Source of the DNA: Scenedesmus sp. ARA3
Taxonomy: Eukaryota > Chlorophyta > Chlorophyceae > Sphaeropleales > Scenedesmaceae
Reading direction: 5' to 3'
NCBI GenBank assembly: GCA_004335835.1
Contig: RWJK01001657.1
Span: 34,322 to 98,321, forward strand
DNA length: 64,000 bases
Positions 1-12,232 of this stretch are shown in pieces. The notes beneath the pieces are model-generated. The model was not told the DNA's origin. It saw nothing but the letters and a program-made list of their open reading frames with translations, and made no database searches. The position numbers were made by a program, and so were the translations under genes. Positions within the stretch are counted from its first letter, which is position 1. The number at the start of each line of letters is the position of its first letter.

Positions 1-743
1 ATATCGAACAGCACGTGCTCGACCATTTGGAGGGGTCTACAGGCCGATCGCACATCTCTGTAAGCCAAACTCAGCTCCTGCCACATGGCCCACGCTTAGA
101 TGCAGGCGATGCAAAGCTACAAACCACATGTTGACTTTATCCTATTACGTCGACACATCGTCGAGTTTGTTGGCGCATATGTCCGCCCTGAGGTAAACCA
201 CTGGCAGACAACCCACCCAGCTGCAGGTGACACCACGCTTCAGCGTGCGCAGCGATGCACAACAACGCTTTGAAAACGTTTCAGGTCGACGTTGCGGTGC
301 CAAATAAATGCGGCAGCAGGCTCAGCCTGCCTGAGCCTCCTGCAGCTGTGGGTCAAACCTTGGCCATAATGGCCCTGGTGCTGACAAACTGCTGCGCTGG
401 CGGCACAAGATGGATGCACAACATGCGCATGGCCAGCCTCAGCTGCTGCTGCCGAAGCCTTTTTTGCTTGCTGGCTGCGGCTTCTGGCCCTTGCGTGCTG
501 CCACCACTGGCGACTCCTTGAGGCCAGCGATGCGGGGCACCTGGCGGCAGCAGCAGCAGCAGCACGGCAGAACACTTGCAATTCATGCAACTCTGTGACT
601 TCACAGGTTGCATATGTTCCACAGAAGGGCAGCTGGCATGGCATGACTTGAGTTGTAGCTGACAGTGGGAGCAATGTCATGAGCATGCAAGCCATTCTGA
701 AGCGATGCGTGTGATGGCAAGCAGCAAGGTGACACTCATGGCT
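1..743. other. Downstream flank of the SET gene, no supported gene
   Basis: No reading frame here resembles a known protein. The open frames on both strands are short and composed of Cys, Ser, Gln and Ala from CAG/CTG-rich sequence, as in intergenic DNA elsewhere in the window. Part of it is probably the 3' untranslated region of the minus-strand methyltransferase, whose stop codon is at 744-746. Confidence 0.5.
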
Positions 744-3700
744 TCAAACGGCAAGTGCAAGATGCGCAAAGCTCAGTAATTGGTCATCATTCATGCCGCC
801 ATCGGCATCAGCCCATGCGCTGCCCACTGTCACTCTGCCGCCCACCTGCTTCAGTTTCTCTGCAAGCACCGAGATCACGCCCAGCAGCAGCTGCTTCCGC
901 TGGCTGCGGAACAATACTGCAGTGCGCATCTCAGGCGTCAGCTCCTGCTGCTGCTGCGGCTGCGGCTGCTGCTCTTGGGTTTGCCCTGCTTCACTGCTGC
1001 TGCTGCTGCTGCTGCTGCCGTTGAGCAGTGCCAGGTCCTGTTCTAGCCCTGTGCTGAAGTTCTGCAGTGCTGCCATTGCCATGCCAATGAGTATGCGGAT
1101 GGTTGCTGTCTGCAAAGCAGCAAAAAGAATGCTTAAAAATTGAGTGCAAAGGTGGTGCAAGGCGATTCAGTTACAAAGCATTGTATGGCAGGTGGCACAG
1201 CAGGTAGAAGGGTCTGCCGCTTGCACAGGGGCAAAGTCAAGCATGTGCAATACACAGAACCCGCAGGGTCACCCACCTCATTCTGCTTGTTGAGTGGTCG
1301 GTGCCAGCTGCCAAAACAGAGCATGTCACCAAAGCATGCCACCCCAAAGGTCATTATGGCACTGCTGAAAATCGGAGCACTGCCGCACCATCACACTGCA
1401 CACACGGGGTGCGAAAATCCCCTACCTCATTCTGCTTGTTGAGCGGCCGGTCCCAGCTGCCCAGCACTTCCAGTGTCAGCGCATCCATTTCGCTCTGGTA
1501 TGTGGCCACCAGCCCACGCGCTTGGTTAGCATGTCACCCCAGCATGTCACCTCAAAAAGATTACTACGGTACTGTTACAACTCCCGGCTCTGCAGCCTCA
1601 TCATACTGCACACGCAGAGTTACATGCAGAGTCACCCAAAGCCTCTTTTTTACCCACCTCATTTTGCTTGTTGAGCGGCCGGTCCCAGCTGCCCAGCACT
1701 TCGAGCGTCAGCGCATCCACCTCACTCTGGTAGGTGGCCACCAGCCCACGCACCGCAGCCAGCAGCCGCGGCTCAACAAAATTGGGGCCACCCAGCAGCA
1801 CCTGCAGTGCATGCACAACATAGCAGCAGAATTGTATGTTTAAGTGCCAGATTTTATGGGCGGATGCAGGTTCAGGAAGCTTGGGGCCACCAAGCAGCAC
1901 CTGCAGAGCACAAGCATATTGCAGCACATGTTGGCTGGCAGTGTGTGGAGCAGCTGCAGCCAGCAGCCGCGGCTCCACAAAGTTGGGGCCACCCAGCAGC
2001 ATCTACGACACAATTTGCACAATGCAGCACATGTTGGCAAATGGCTGTTTTGGCGGTGTGTTTATGTAGAGCAGCTGCAGCCAGCAGCTGGGCTCCACAA
2101 AGTTGGGGCCACCCAGCAGCACCTATGACACAATATGCACAAATTGCAGCATGTTCACCATGACAAGTTTGCAGTTTGGCGGTTTGGCAGTGTGTTTGCT
2201 TGAAGCAGCTGCAGCCAGCAGGCGCTGCTCAACAGAGTTGGGGCCACCCAGCAGCACCTGCAGTGCACACACAGTGCAGCACATGTTGGCAACGGCGCCT
2301 TGCTACGCACCCAAGCTAAGCACAACCCATACTCTGCCTGCGCACCTGCAAGCTGAGATGAGCAGCAATCGCTGGCAGCTCAAAGCAGCATATTCGCAGG
2401 CAGCCACGCCCCTCATACCATACCTGCAGGTTCTGCTTTGCGCCTCCCCCGCTGAGCCCCAGCTTAGCCAGGTGCTGCTGTCGCCACGGCGCCGCTGCGC
2501 TCAGCTCCAACAGCTTACCACTAGCATCGCGAGCGCCACCCGTCAGGGCAGCAGCCTGCATCGGCGGTACCAGCAGTCAACACAGGTTTGGGGTTTGTTA
2601 GACGATCAAGTGCTGTCAAATCCAGCAGCTGCGGCGAGCATCACGCGCACCGCCAGTCAATGCAGCAGCCTGCATCGACAGTGTCAGCAGCCAAGGCAGA
2701 TGGACATCAGTTTGTTACATTGGCTGTTGCATGCTGCCGCCCGGGCCCTGCCGCACTCAGGTCCAAACGCTTTCCAATAGCATCGCATGCACCGCCAGTC
2801 AACGCAGCAGCCTGCAAACAGCACCAGCAGTCAGCACATGTTTGGGTTTGTTAAATGATCAAATGCGCTCAGCTCCAGCAGCTTGCCGCTCGCGTCACGT
2901 CCACCGCCAGTCAATGCAGCAGCCTGCAAGCAATGTCAGCAATGAAGATGGAGCCCATGTGTTGTGTGTTGTTGTTCCATCAAGGTGTGCTCAGCTCCAG
3001 CAGCTTACCACTGGCGTCACGCACACCGCTGGTCAGGGCAGCCGCCTGCATTAGCGGCATTACAGTCAGCGCAAAAGGTGCCAGTTTGTTGCTCTAAAAG
3101 ATGAGCTCAGCTCCAGTCGGTATCCGCTGGCGTCACGTGCGCCACCGGTTAACGCAGCAGCCTGCATTGGTGGCATCAGCAGTGCGTGCGAATGGCGTCA
3201 GTTTGTTACGTCTGTTGTTACATCAAAGTGTGCTCAGCTCCAGCAGCCTACCACTAGTGTCACGTGCGCCACCGCTCAGTGCGGCAGCTGCATGCATAGT
3301 CACATGGTAAGTGTTAAGCAGTGAGTGAGCATGGACTCTGTGGTGTCGGGCCGCTGCCACACTCCAGCCCCAGCCCCACACTTACCAACTGTCATTCATT
3401 CACAACTGATCAAGCTTTGAAAATCGTGACGCCCGCACCTTGACCAGTTCGATGTCGAAGCGCAGCGCCACTCTGTCGTGCTCGTTATCAGGGCTCACGA
3501 AGCCATAGTCCATGAGCAGGAAGTCGTTGCTGAGCCGCCCATAGCTCAGCAGCAGCGGCTCGCCCACGGCAATCTGATACAGCAGGCAGGCAGCAGGCAG
3601 GTAGGCAGACACACATACACTGATTAACGTAATGTTGATGTGAGGAGTGGTCCAGATCACTGTCTGAGCCATCCGTAGCACAGCAGCAGGGATAAGGCTT

Positions 3701-6700
3701 CAGTTACCAGGTAGCCCCATGCTCGTATACAGCAGGCTGCCCATGCACAAAGTGACAAAGCGAAGTACAATCAACACCATCAGCAGCAGCAGCAGCAGCA
3801 GCCCACCTGCTTCTTTGCCACCATAGCTATTCCTCCCGGCACCGGTACCACCTCACAGTTGGGCTCAAAGCTGAGCCTTGCACCCATTGCTTGCAGCAAT
3901 TCCTCAACCCTTGTTTGCTAGATCACAGCAATGCACTGGCTTGCAGAGATCAGGCTTCACTCCCAAGGTTACAGCACGCTCGAGAACTGCACAGTATGCA
4001 AAATCAAATTACAAATCCAACACCAACAGCAGCAGCAGCAGCCCACCTGCTTCTTTGCGACCATAGCCACCCCTCCCGGCACCGGCTCCACCTCACTGTT
4101 GGGTTTAAGCTGAGCCTTAAACACACTCCCAGCAGGAAACTTGCAACTCATATGTGCCTATGCCACAAAGATGTTTGCCCATGAAGCACACAAGCACCAC
4201 CACCAGCAGCAGCAGCCCACCTGCTTCTTTGCCACCATGGCCACTCCTCCCGGCACCGGCACCACCTCACAGTTAGGCTCAAAACTGTGGTTGGCCATGT
4301 CAATCAGCGGCAGCAGCGCAGCAGGCGCTGCAGGGCCGGCCACCCTGAATGCACGTGACGTCACGACAGCAAGCGCCCAACCTGCAGGCAGTTGGCATAA
4401 AAATGTACACACTTGAGACTGGTATCTATCGTCACACAATCAAAGTGGTCCCGCTGCAAGGTTCTGGCACAGCCGCCGCCCCCAGTGTGATGCGACAGCT
4501 GCTGCGCACCTAAGCTGTTGGTGTCCATTGTCACGCCGTCAAAGGGGTCGGCAACAATCTGGTGCAACAGCAGCTGACACAGCAGCCAACACCAGTGTAA
4601 CAGCAACGTAACAGCTGCTGCGCACCTAAGCTGTTTGTGTCCACTGTCACGCCATCAAAGGCGTCTGCTGCTGAGCATGGACGGTGGCTGCCACGGCCGC
4701 AGTGTATGTCCATCAATCAGCATATAATGCAACAGCTGCTGCGCACCTAAGCTGTTGGTATCCACTGTCACGCCGTCAAAGGGGTCTGCTGCTGTGCCTG
4801 GCAGCTTGGAGAGCACGTCCAGGCTGAAGCGGTGCAGCCAGCGGCCGCGCTTCTTGACCTGCAACAGCAGAGCAGCACACAACAACATGCTTCAGACGCA
4901 GACCAGCGGCTGCAGCACGTCCAGGCTGAAGCGGTGCAGCCAGCGGCCGCGCTTCTTCACCTGCAAAAGCAGCACACAACAACATGCTTCAGACGCAGAC
5001 CAGCGGCTGCAGCACTGCAGTGCGAAGCGGTGCAGCCAGCAGCCGCGCTTCTTGACCTGTAGAAGCAGAGCAGCACACAACAACATGCTTCAGACGCAGA
5101 CCAGCGTCTGCAGCACTGCAGTGCTGAAGCGGTGCAGCCAGCGGCTGCGCTTCTTCACCAGGCCCGCGCAGAACGAGCACAACGTGCCGTAAGCTAGGAC
5201 TCAGGCTATCGAACAACAGGTGTGGCATTGCTCGCCGCGTTTGAGGTCGGCTGCTGTGCAGCAGCCAGCGATGCATGTGAGTTGGCGTTGTCCAGTGCCT
5301 CCTGGAAATACCATCAAAACAACCCATGCCCACTAGCAGCAGCAGGGTTTCAAACTGCCAATACCCACCCAAAGTAACATGCGAAACAACATGCCAGCAC
5401 CAGACACACCTGCTCGACTACTGGCAGGTACCTGATCGCCTCCAGCGCCTCGTGGGGGAAGAACATTTGGCACGCCAGACACGCCCACCAGCAGCTGTAA
5501 CGATCTCATCCGCCAAACAACATCAAAATAACATGGCAAATAACAAAATAACACACCTGCTCCACAACCGGCGGGTACTCGATCGCCTCCAGAGCCTCCC
5601 GGGAAAAAACATCAGCACGCCAGCAAGTCGCGTGAGAAAGCAGCTGCGATCATTCAAAACCTGTCAAGTAACACACAAAAAATGTCATATAACACAGAAC
5701 CCACCTGCTCGACAACCGCCGGGTACTCAATCGCCTCCAGCGCCTCTCGGGGGAAGAGCATCGGCACGCCAGACACGCCCACCAGCAGGTGTGAAATGTA
5801 CGTCGCAAAGTGACTGCCAGGCCCTGCGATTCGCTGAGTCAGCAGCTGCAGTGCCAGCTTGGCGCCCCACAGCTCCTCAGGGACCTGCCACATCAGGCTG
5901 AGCACCCTCAAGAGTACATCCATCAAAAAACACCAAGATGACAAGGAGTGAAAGAATAACACACCTGCTCCACAACCGGCGGTTAATCAATCGCCTCCAG
6001 CGCCTCCCGGGGAAAGAACATCCGCACGCCAGACACGCTCATAAGCAGATACAGGGTTGGCATCCCTCAAATAACATCAAAATAACATGACAAATAACAA
6101 ATTAACACACCTGCTCGACTACCGGCGGGTACTCAATCGCCTCCAGCGCCTCCCGGGGAAAGAACATCGGCACACCAGACACGCCCACCGGCAGGTACGA
6201 AATGTACGTGGCAAAGTGACTGCCAGGCCCTGCGATTCGCTGAGTCAGCAGCTGCAGTGCCAGTTTGGCCCCCCACAGCTCCTCAGGGACCTGCTGCATC
6301 AGGCTGAGCACCCCCACGGAATCGACCCACCAAAACAACATGACAAGTACCAGAATAACGCGTCTGCTCAACTTCTGGCGGTTATTTAATCGCCTCCAGC
6401 GCCTCCGGGATGAAAACATTGGCACACTAGCCATGTCCGCAAGCAGATGCAGGGTTGGCATCCCCCAAATAACACCAAAACAACATGACACGTAACAAAA
6501 TAACATACCTGCTCCACAACCGGCGGGTACTTGATCGCCTCCAGCGGCTCCCGGGGAAAGAACATCGGCACGCCAGACACGCCCACCGGCAGCTGTAACG
6601 ATTTCATCCGCCAAACAACATCAAAATAACATGGCAAATGACAAAATAACACACCTGCTCCACAACCGGCGGGTACTCGATCGCCTCCAGCGCCTCCCGA

Positions 6701-8498
6701 GGGAAGAACATCGGCACGCCAGACACGCCCACCGGCAGGTACGAAATGTACGTTGCATAGTGACTGCCAGGCCCTGCGATTCGCTGAGTCAGCAGCTGCA
6801 GTGCCAGCTTGGCCCCCCAAAGCTCCTCAGGGACCTGCTGCATCAAGCTGAGCACGCGTGCATCGCTGGACTCATCGTAGGTGAGCTGGCAGGCTCTGGG
6901 GAGTTCGATCAAGCGGCTGCCAGGCTGGGTGATGGCCTGTTGTAGCAGCGGGCAGAAGTATGCGGCATAGTATTAGGGTTTGAAGTTGGTGCTTCGAGGG
7001 CTGTGCTCGTCGTACGTGAGCTGGCAGGCCCGCAACAGCTCAATTAGGCGGCTGCCAGGCTGGGTGATGGCCTGCAGCAGCCAGCAACAGCATGCGGCCT
7101 AATGTTAGAGTTCAGAGCGGGTGCTTTTAGATTCTGACTCGTCGTACATGAGCTGGCAGGCCCGTGGAAGCTCGATCAGGCGGCTGCCGGGCTGGATGAT
7201 GGCCTGTGCAGGCAACAATACGAAAACAATATGATGTGTAGGGTTGTGGTTTTAGCAAGTGTGTTTGCACCTTGGCTTGTCGTAGGTGAGCTGGCAGGAC
7301 CGCGGAAGCTCGATCAAGCGGCTGCCAGGCTGGCTGATGGCCTGCGCAGGGTGAGGCATGCAGCAGCAACCAATCGTACATTTCAGCAAGTGTGTCTGCA
7401 CTTTAATTCAATGCAGGTGAGCTGGCAGGCCCGTGGCATTGCAATGAGGCGGCTGCCGGGCTTGCTGATGGCCTGCACAGGCAACAGTACGAAAACAATA
7501 TGAGGTGTAGGGTTGTGGTTTAAGCATGTGTGTTTGCACCTTGACTGGTCGTAGGTGAGCTGGCGGGCCCGCTGTAACTCGATCAAGCGGCTGCCAGGCT
7601 GGCTGATGGCCTGCGCAAGACTTGCAGCAGCAAGCAATTGTATGCCAGGTGCAGTTATAGGCCACTGCTTGTAACTGCTGGCAGCTACACACCGGGGGCT
7701 TGTCATAGCAGGCTGCTGACTCATCACGCATGATTTGTAAGGCCACAAGCATGATTTGTAACGCCACACAAGCCCCAGACAGTTGTTGGAGAGTGTCTTT
7801 CCCCTGCTGCTGCAAATCCAGGCTCACCCACTGCAAAGAGCCTCAACCAAACAACAAACTACGCCATGCATTGGGACACATCTCAGGGCTAGGCTGGGAG
7901 CTACTTCCAGCGTCGCACCTGTGTTGCAACCAGGCCCCAGCCCCAGCCTCCGTCGCTGCCAGGCTGTGCCATTGCACAGTGTCTCAACCAAACAACAATC
8001 AACACCATAACACTGAACTACAGGTTGCAAGTGCTACTAGGCTGGGAGCTGCTGCTGCTGCTGCCGCACCTGAGTTGCAACCAGGCCCCAGCCCGAGCCT
8101 CCATCGCTGCCGCTCAGATTTGCCATTGTTACGCCATTCACAGAGCCGCCATTGGCAACTACCCAGTCCACCAAGGTGTTGCTGCTGCTGCTGCCTGATG
8201 GTGGGCTACCGTCTGCTGCTGTTGCTGCTGCTGCGATGCATCTCCGTGTGGTGCAGCTGAGCTGCAAATAGCCGCTGCTGTGGCTGCTGCTGCTGCTGAC
8301 TGGTGCTGGTTGTGTGGGGTGCCAGTGGTGATATGGATCCCTGCTACTGCTGCTGCGAAGTGTGCTGCACAGCGATGTTGATCTAAGGGCGTTGCAGGCC
8401 AATCGGCCTAGCATCCTGTGCCTGGTTTGGCTGCTGCTGTTGCTGCTGCACGTCAGGGCAGACACAGGCAATGCTAAGCATGCGATTAAACGAGGCAA
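744..8498 (-). CDS. SET-domain protein lysine methyltransferase, RuBisCO LSMT-like, 8 exons
   Basis: Exons in transcript order: 8498-8070, 6936-6655, 4858-4747, 4381-4221, 3573-3439, 2555-2424, 1801-1658, 1109-744; phases join into 586 codons. It would transfer methyl groups from S-adenosylmethionine to a protein lysine. Residues 1-100 are rich in Ser, Arg and Ala and look like an organelle transit peptide; Met at 8414 is an equally good start. The SET domain then opens with LVDWVVANGG and GWGLVAT, continues through VPEELWGAKLALQLL, has the AdoMet-pocket motif LIDMANHS at about residues 300-307 and closes with GEPLLLSYGRLSND and DYGF. The LSMT-type substrate-binding domain follows (exons 6-8, with LGSWDRPLNKQNE and an acidic LEQD motif). 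The family also includes SETD3/SETD6-like enzymes, so RuBisCO or aldolase as substrate is inference. Almost every exon has partial copies of its ends in the flanking introns. Confidence 0.88.
1284..1510 (-). repeat. Downstream copies of SET exon 7 3' end
   Basis: Two incomplete copies of the 3' part of exon 7 (the segment encoding LEVLGSWDRPLNKQNE) with the GTGGGT-like donor lie in the intron after that exon, at about 1284-1320 and 1425-1510. They lack an acceptor of their own and are taken as junction duplications, not coding exons. Confidence 0.8.
1876..2265 (-). repeat. Upstream copies of SET exon 7 5' end
   Basis: About four copies of the exon 7 start (LLGGPNFVEPRLLAA, each behind a TGCAG acceptor) occupy the intron before the intact exon. 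Copy lengths differ and several diverge after 12-15 codons into unrelated intron sequence. Confidence 0.8.
2615..3300 (-). repeat. Upstream copies of SET exon 6 5' end
   Basis: Six further copies of the acceptor plus the first roughly 20 codons of exon 6 (AALTGG-RDASGKLLELS) are spaced about 115-130 bp apart upstream of the intact exon at 2555-2424. Each keeps the sequence TGCAGGCTGCTGC or a close variant at the junction, and none continues into the second half of the exon. Confidence 0.85.
3798..4115 (-). repeat. Downstream copies of SET exon 4 3' end
   Basis: Two copies of the segment encoding CEVVPVPGGVAMVAKKQ, each followed by the GTGGGCTGCTG donor region and a (CTG)n run, lie at about 4045-4115 and 3798-3880, downstream of intact exon 4. 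Confidence 0.8.
4425..4680 (-). repeat. Downstream copies of SET exon 3 3' end
   Basis: Three copies of the segment encoding DPFDGVTVDTNSLG and its GTGCGC donor sit at about 4635-4680, 4510-4555 and 4425-4445, the last much shortened and diverged. Confidence 0.78.
4905..5175 (-). repeat. Upstream copies of SET exon 3 5' end
   Basis: Three copies of the acceptor and first codons of exon 3 (VKKRGRWLHRFSLD) precede the intact exon at 4858-4747, spaced about 100 bp. The copy nearest 5150 has lost the consensus AG acceptor. Confidence 0.78.
5400..6590 (-). repeat. Downstream copies of SET exon 2 3' end
   Basis: A large intron array repeats the end of exon 2. Long copies, from PEELWGAKLALQLL through GVSGVPMFFPREALEAIEYPPVVEQ, occur around 5700-5900 and 6110-6310. 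Shorter copies of the last 20-30 codons lie around 5400-5480, 5555-5610, 5960-6030, 6360-6420 and 6500-6590. All end at a GTGTGTTA-like donor. Several copies carry frameshifts or substitutions. Confidence 0.82.
6990..7620 (-). repeat. Upstream copies of SET exon 2 5' end
   Basis: Five copies of the acceptor plus the first 20-odd codons of exon 2 (AI-QPGSRLIELPRACQLTYD) lie at about 7005-7070, 7140-7205, 7275-7345, 7415-7475 and 7545-7615, upstream of the intact exon at 6936. Spacing is roughly 130-140 bp. Confidence 0.85.
7895..7970 (-). repeat. Downstream copy of SET exon 1 3' end
   Basis: A single diverged copy of the end of exon 1 (GLVAT region plus donor) lies in intron 1, about 130 bp from the intact exon end at 8070. 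Confidence 0.6.
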
Positions 8499-9262
8499 AT
8501 GGCTTCAAGGCGTGCGGCATAAGGAGCGCAGACGTGGGCAATCCTGCCTGTTGAGCCGTTGATGTCAAGCATGCAATTGCTGGGTCATTCAAACTGAACA
8601 TACCTACTGCAGCAGTGCAACTCACCAAAGTGGTCTGCTGCCAGAGCACTGCCTCCCAGGCTGCAGCATATCTTGTTGGTGTGTTTCAACCCGCCAGCAC
8701 TTCCTCCAAAGGAGAAGCGGCTACTGCTGCTACTGCTGCTGTTATGCTACACCCTCACTGCTGCGCTCTTTGTCAGCTGAGTTGCCCGTGCACTGTGCGT
8801 ACGAAGTTTAAGCCTTCATCAAGCACAATGGTTCACTTTGGAGGACGTCAGGCGCTCGCACTGGCAGTCAAGCAGTCATCATTCTGCTGCTGACACTGTC
8901 ACATGTCAAGTTGCACGACACGGCAGCACTTGAGGTAACAAGCATTGCTTTGGTTCAAAGTTTGAACGAAGATAGAAACGTGTTTGCCGTGGAAACGCTT
9001 TTGCCTGTGCCGCAACTGACCGCTCCATCACGGAGTCCCTGCACTTTCACGGTTTGCGCTGGTGTGTCAAGCTCGTTCCCCATATACAGTCTTTCTGGTT
9101 CCGATCAACGGCTTGGGGGCTGCCTTCTGTGTCCCGCCATGTTGTTGTGAAATGTGCCAGCTCTTGCTGTCTTGTGCGACTTCTCAACAGCAAGGCAAAG
9201 CAGCAGCTGCCGCGATCGTTTCACTGCGGCGTTAGTCATTCTTAGATCGTCGCCTGTGTCAC
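8499..9262. promoter_or_regulatory. Divergent spacer between the SET and KANL3-like genes
   Basis: The two flanking genes are transcribed away from each other, so this 764-bp stretch must hold both 5' untranslated regions and promoters. I see no recognisable TATA element or other named motif, and no credible coding frame. Confidence 0.5.
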
Positions 9263-12232
9263 ATGGTTCGCTTCCATTGGCATGTTGAGGATGGCTTCGG
9301 GGCCTACACACCGCCTCAAGCTTCTAAGGAGGCCCCTGGCAGCTCCGGGGTGCGGCACGTGTCGGTGCAGGTAGAAATACCGGGCGAGTCCAGCCCTATG
9401 CAAGCCCTCTTCACCATCCCAGCGGGTTACTTGCACCCTGAGGGAGGGAAAGTCAAGGACGTTGGCATTGTGCTGGGCCATGGCGAGAACGCAGAGGATT
9501 GGGACGGCCAACTGCTTTCAGAGGTTGCCGTGACTCTGGCCAAGGCTGGTGAGCAGCAGCAGGAGCAGCCAGTGCAGTGTGCTGTGCTGCAACTGCCACA
9601 GCTGTCGCTGCCGCTGCTATGGCAGTGGTTGGCTAGGCATTGCTTGCACCGCTAGCAGTCTGGTGATTGATCAGAGCTGGTAGCCACTAGCACCCAGCAA
9701 GGATTTGTGACCAGGCATGCTTTCAGTTGATGGCTCGCTCTCTCAACTCAGCCCCTCAGGGCCTGAGCTGAGTACAGCGTGCCGAGCTTGAGTTGCTGCA
9801 GCTGCTGTTGCCAGTGGTGCAGAAGGCTGCTGGCGAGCTTGCACAGGAGATGCCTACTTGCCTTTTTGCTTCACAGCATGCAACTGCAGCAGCAGCAGCT
9901 GATCGGGCGCATAACAGCACGTTGACTGCAGCTGCTCCCAACCTGCTGGTAGCACTGCTGGGATGGTCGTCAAACATGTGCACATACGCAGAGTAGGTGC
10001 CTGTGCTGCAGCCCACACTGGGCCGTGCAATCGCAGCACAGCAGAAAAACTTTTGCAGCAACACATATGAGAAACTCACAATGGTCATGGGGCACCTCTC
10101 TGGCAGCTGCAGCGCAGATGCACAAGTTCATATTTTTTGAACCATGTGTTCCCCTCGCTGCAGCTCAAACTGCCTCCAGGTGGTGCCCTTACCCACTTGC
10201 ATCTGTAACAAGTCAACCAAACAACTAAACCCAACCCATCACATATGTCTGCATCTGTTGTGCTTGCAGGATACATCGTGGTGCGCTACCACAGCGCAGC
10301 AAAGGAGCTGCGGCGCCAGCGCATGTTTGAAAAGGCGCTGGACGTGTGCGCCACCAGTCCCTACGCACGCTGTGTGCAGCGCTGGGTGCTTGCAGGAATC
10401 GGCCACGGGGCGAGGCTAGCAGCAATTGTGGGGCCCAGGGCGCGCGGGCACGTGTGTGGCTACGTGTTCCTGTCGTACCCGCTCACGGTGAGTACGATAG
10501 AAGCCTAAAAGCAGTGGAAGCAGCTTGCAGGATGTTTCGACACAGGGTCCAGGCAATGGCAGCAGCTGGGATGTGGAAGGCATTCACAGCCGTAGTTCAT
10601 TGATGGTGAAGGCAGTTGTGGCAGCCGAACGGTCGTCTGCTGGGCGTGCCCATGCAGCGGTAGTTCGGGACATGCTTACACGAGCACTGCCGCCTGAGCT
10701 ATGCCGCAAAAGGGGCGCATCGTACGAAATGTACACGAGCTGCGCAGCTAGCCCAAATTTTTTGAACCAGGACGAATCCAGAATGTCTTGCTTGTACAGA
10801 AGCGTGGTACAACCATGTGGCTGCACACCGGCTGCTTTTAGTTGCTGATGCATGCCCCAACCGTCTTGTCACAATTTGACCGTTACTGTTGTTGTTGCTG
10901 CTTTCTTTGCCTCATTGCATATCCTGCAGGACTCGCTGCAGACAGCCAAGGGACCTGTGCTTCCAGACAGCAGCATCCTGCTGCTGCGCATCCCGGCCCC
11001 CGTGCTGTTCATACACGGCGGTGCGTTTGACTAGTCAACTCAACCAGCAATGCTTGGCAGGCGCAGCAGCTGTTGCAACGCAGAAAGCCACGTCCGTTGG
11101 TCTGTTGTGAAAGAGGTATCAGCTGGTTTGCATGCGTGCATCACCAGCATTGTTGGCAGGCGCCTGTGTTGGCGTTGCCAATGCAGCAAGGCACTTGTGT
11201 CTGTGCACACACACGTGCAGCGGCCTCAACTTGTGACCTCATCATGGTATCCTTATCCTTGCCGTGGCACATACCGTCTAAGATGGCGCCAGGACAGGAC
11301 CCACCTGTAACTACACTCTTGTCCGTCTGCTGCTGCTGACAACGAGATTGCATCTTGCTGTGTGAGCAGGCAAGGACCTCTCGGCCCCAGCCAGCCAGGT
11401 CCGCACAGTAGCAGCACAAATGAAGCCATCAGCAGAGCCTCGTCTCGTTGAGGTGCCAGATGCAAACGGCAGCTTTCAAACTGGCGAGCCCGCAGCACTG
11501 CAGCCGGAAAGCATTGCAGCAGTGGCGGAGCCTGTGTTGGAGTTCGTGAATGCGTTACATAGCGGCAGCGTGGGCTCATGCAAGCTGCCGCTGGCAAACC
11601 CACCAGGCCAGGGGGCGGTGCAGCTCTCAGAGTCTGCCGCTGCAGGCATCGCAGCACAAATTGCCATCTTAGATGAGGATGACACGCTCATCTATGAGGT
11701 AGAGCCGCTCGGGAGTGTAGCGGATGCAGCGGCGGTCAACGGGCAGCAGCAGGCGGCCGCGGCGCAGCAGCTGCTGCAGCGGCACGCGCAGATGCAGCTG
11801 CAGCAGGCGCTGGCGGCGCAGCAGCAGCTGGCGGCGGTGGTGGCGTCCAAGGCGGGCCTGCACCTACAGCAGGCGGCAGCGCAGCGTGCGGCGGCGGCTG
11901 CAGGAAGTGCTGCTGCGGCTGGTGCATTGCAGCAGAGCTTTGGCATACAGCTCAGCAAACTTCCTGGTGCTGCTGCAGCTGCTGCTGGTGGTGCACAGAG
12001 CGCTGGTGCTGTGGTGGCGCCTGTGATGCTGTCCGGGGTTCCTGCAGGAATCTTGACTGGGGGCCTGACCCCGCAGATGCTGGCAGCAGCGCAGGCGATG
12101 GCAGCGGCAGCAGCAGCAAAGCAGGGGATCAGGCCTGGCGGCGGCACACAGCTGGTGATGCCTGCGGGTGCAGGGGCACCGGCGGCGCAGCAGCAGCAGC
12201 AGCAGCAGCAAGAAGCGGATGAAGGACAGTAG
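9263..12232 (+). CDS. KANL3/TEX30-type alpha/beta-hydrolase-fold protein, probable pseudoenzyme
   Basis: Exons 9263-9548, 10270-10487, 10930-11020 and 11370-12232 join in phase to 486 codons. Residues 90-200 follow the TEX30/KANL3 pattern: the beta strand GIVLGHG, the GYIVVRY strand, AGIGHGARLAA where the nucleophile elbow should be, YVFLSYPL, and VLFIHGGKD carrying the acid. The elbow has Gly where the family enzyme has Ser, and the position of the catalytic His (DANGSFQ) has Gly, so hydrolase activity is unlikely. In animals KANL3 is a scaffold of the NSL histone acetyltransferase complex; a chromatin role here is inference. The last exon adds a roughly 200-residue tail rich in Ala and Gln with no fold I recognise. 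Start chosen at the first ATG of a frame that runs directly into the conserved strand. Confidence 0.72.

Noticed and set aside
4900..5170. CRISPR-like array (about 100-bp spaced direct repeats)
   Set aside because: Repeats are copies of a eukaryotic exon start with acceptor and coding similarity, not 25-40-bp repeats with unique spacers.
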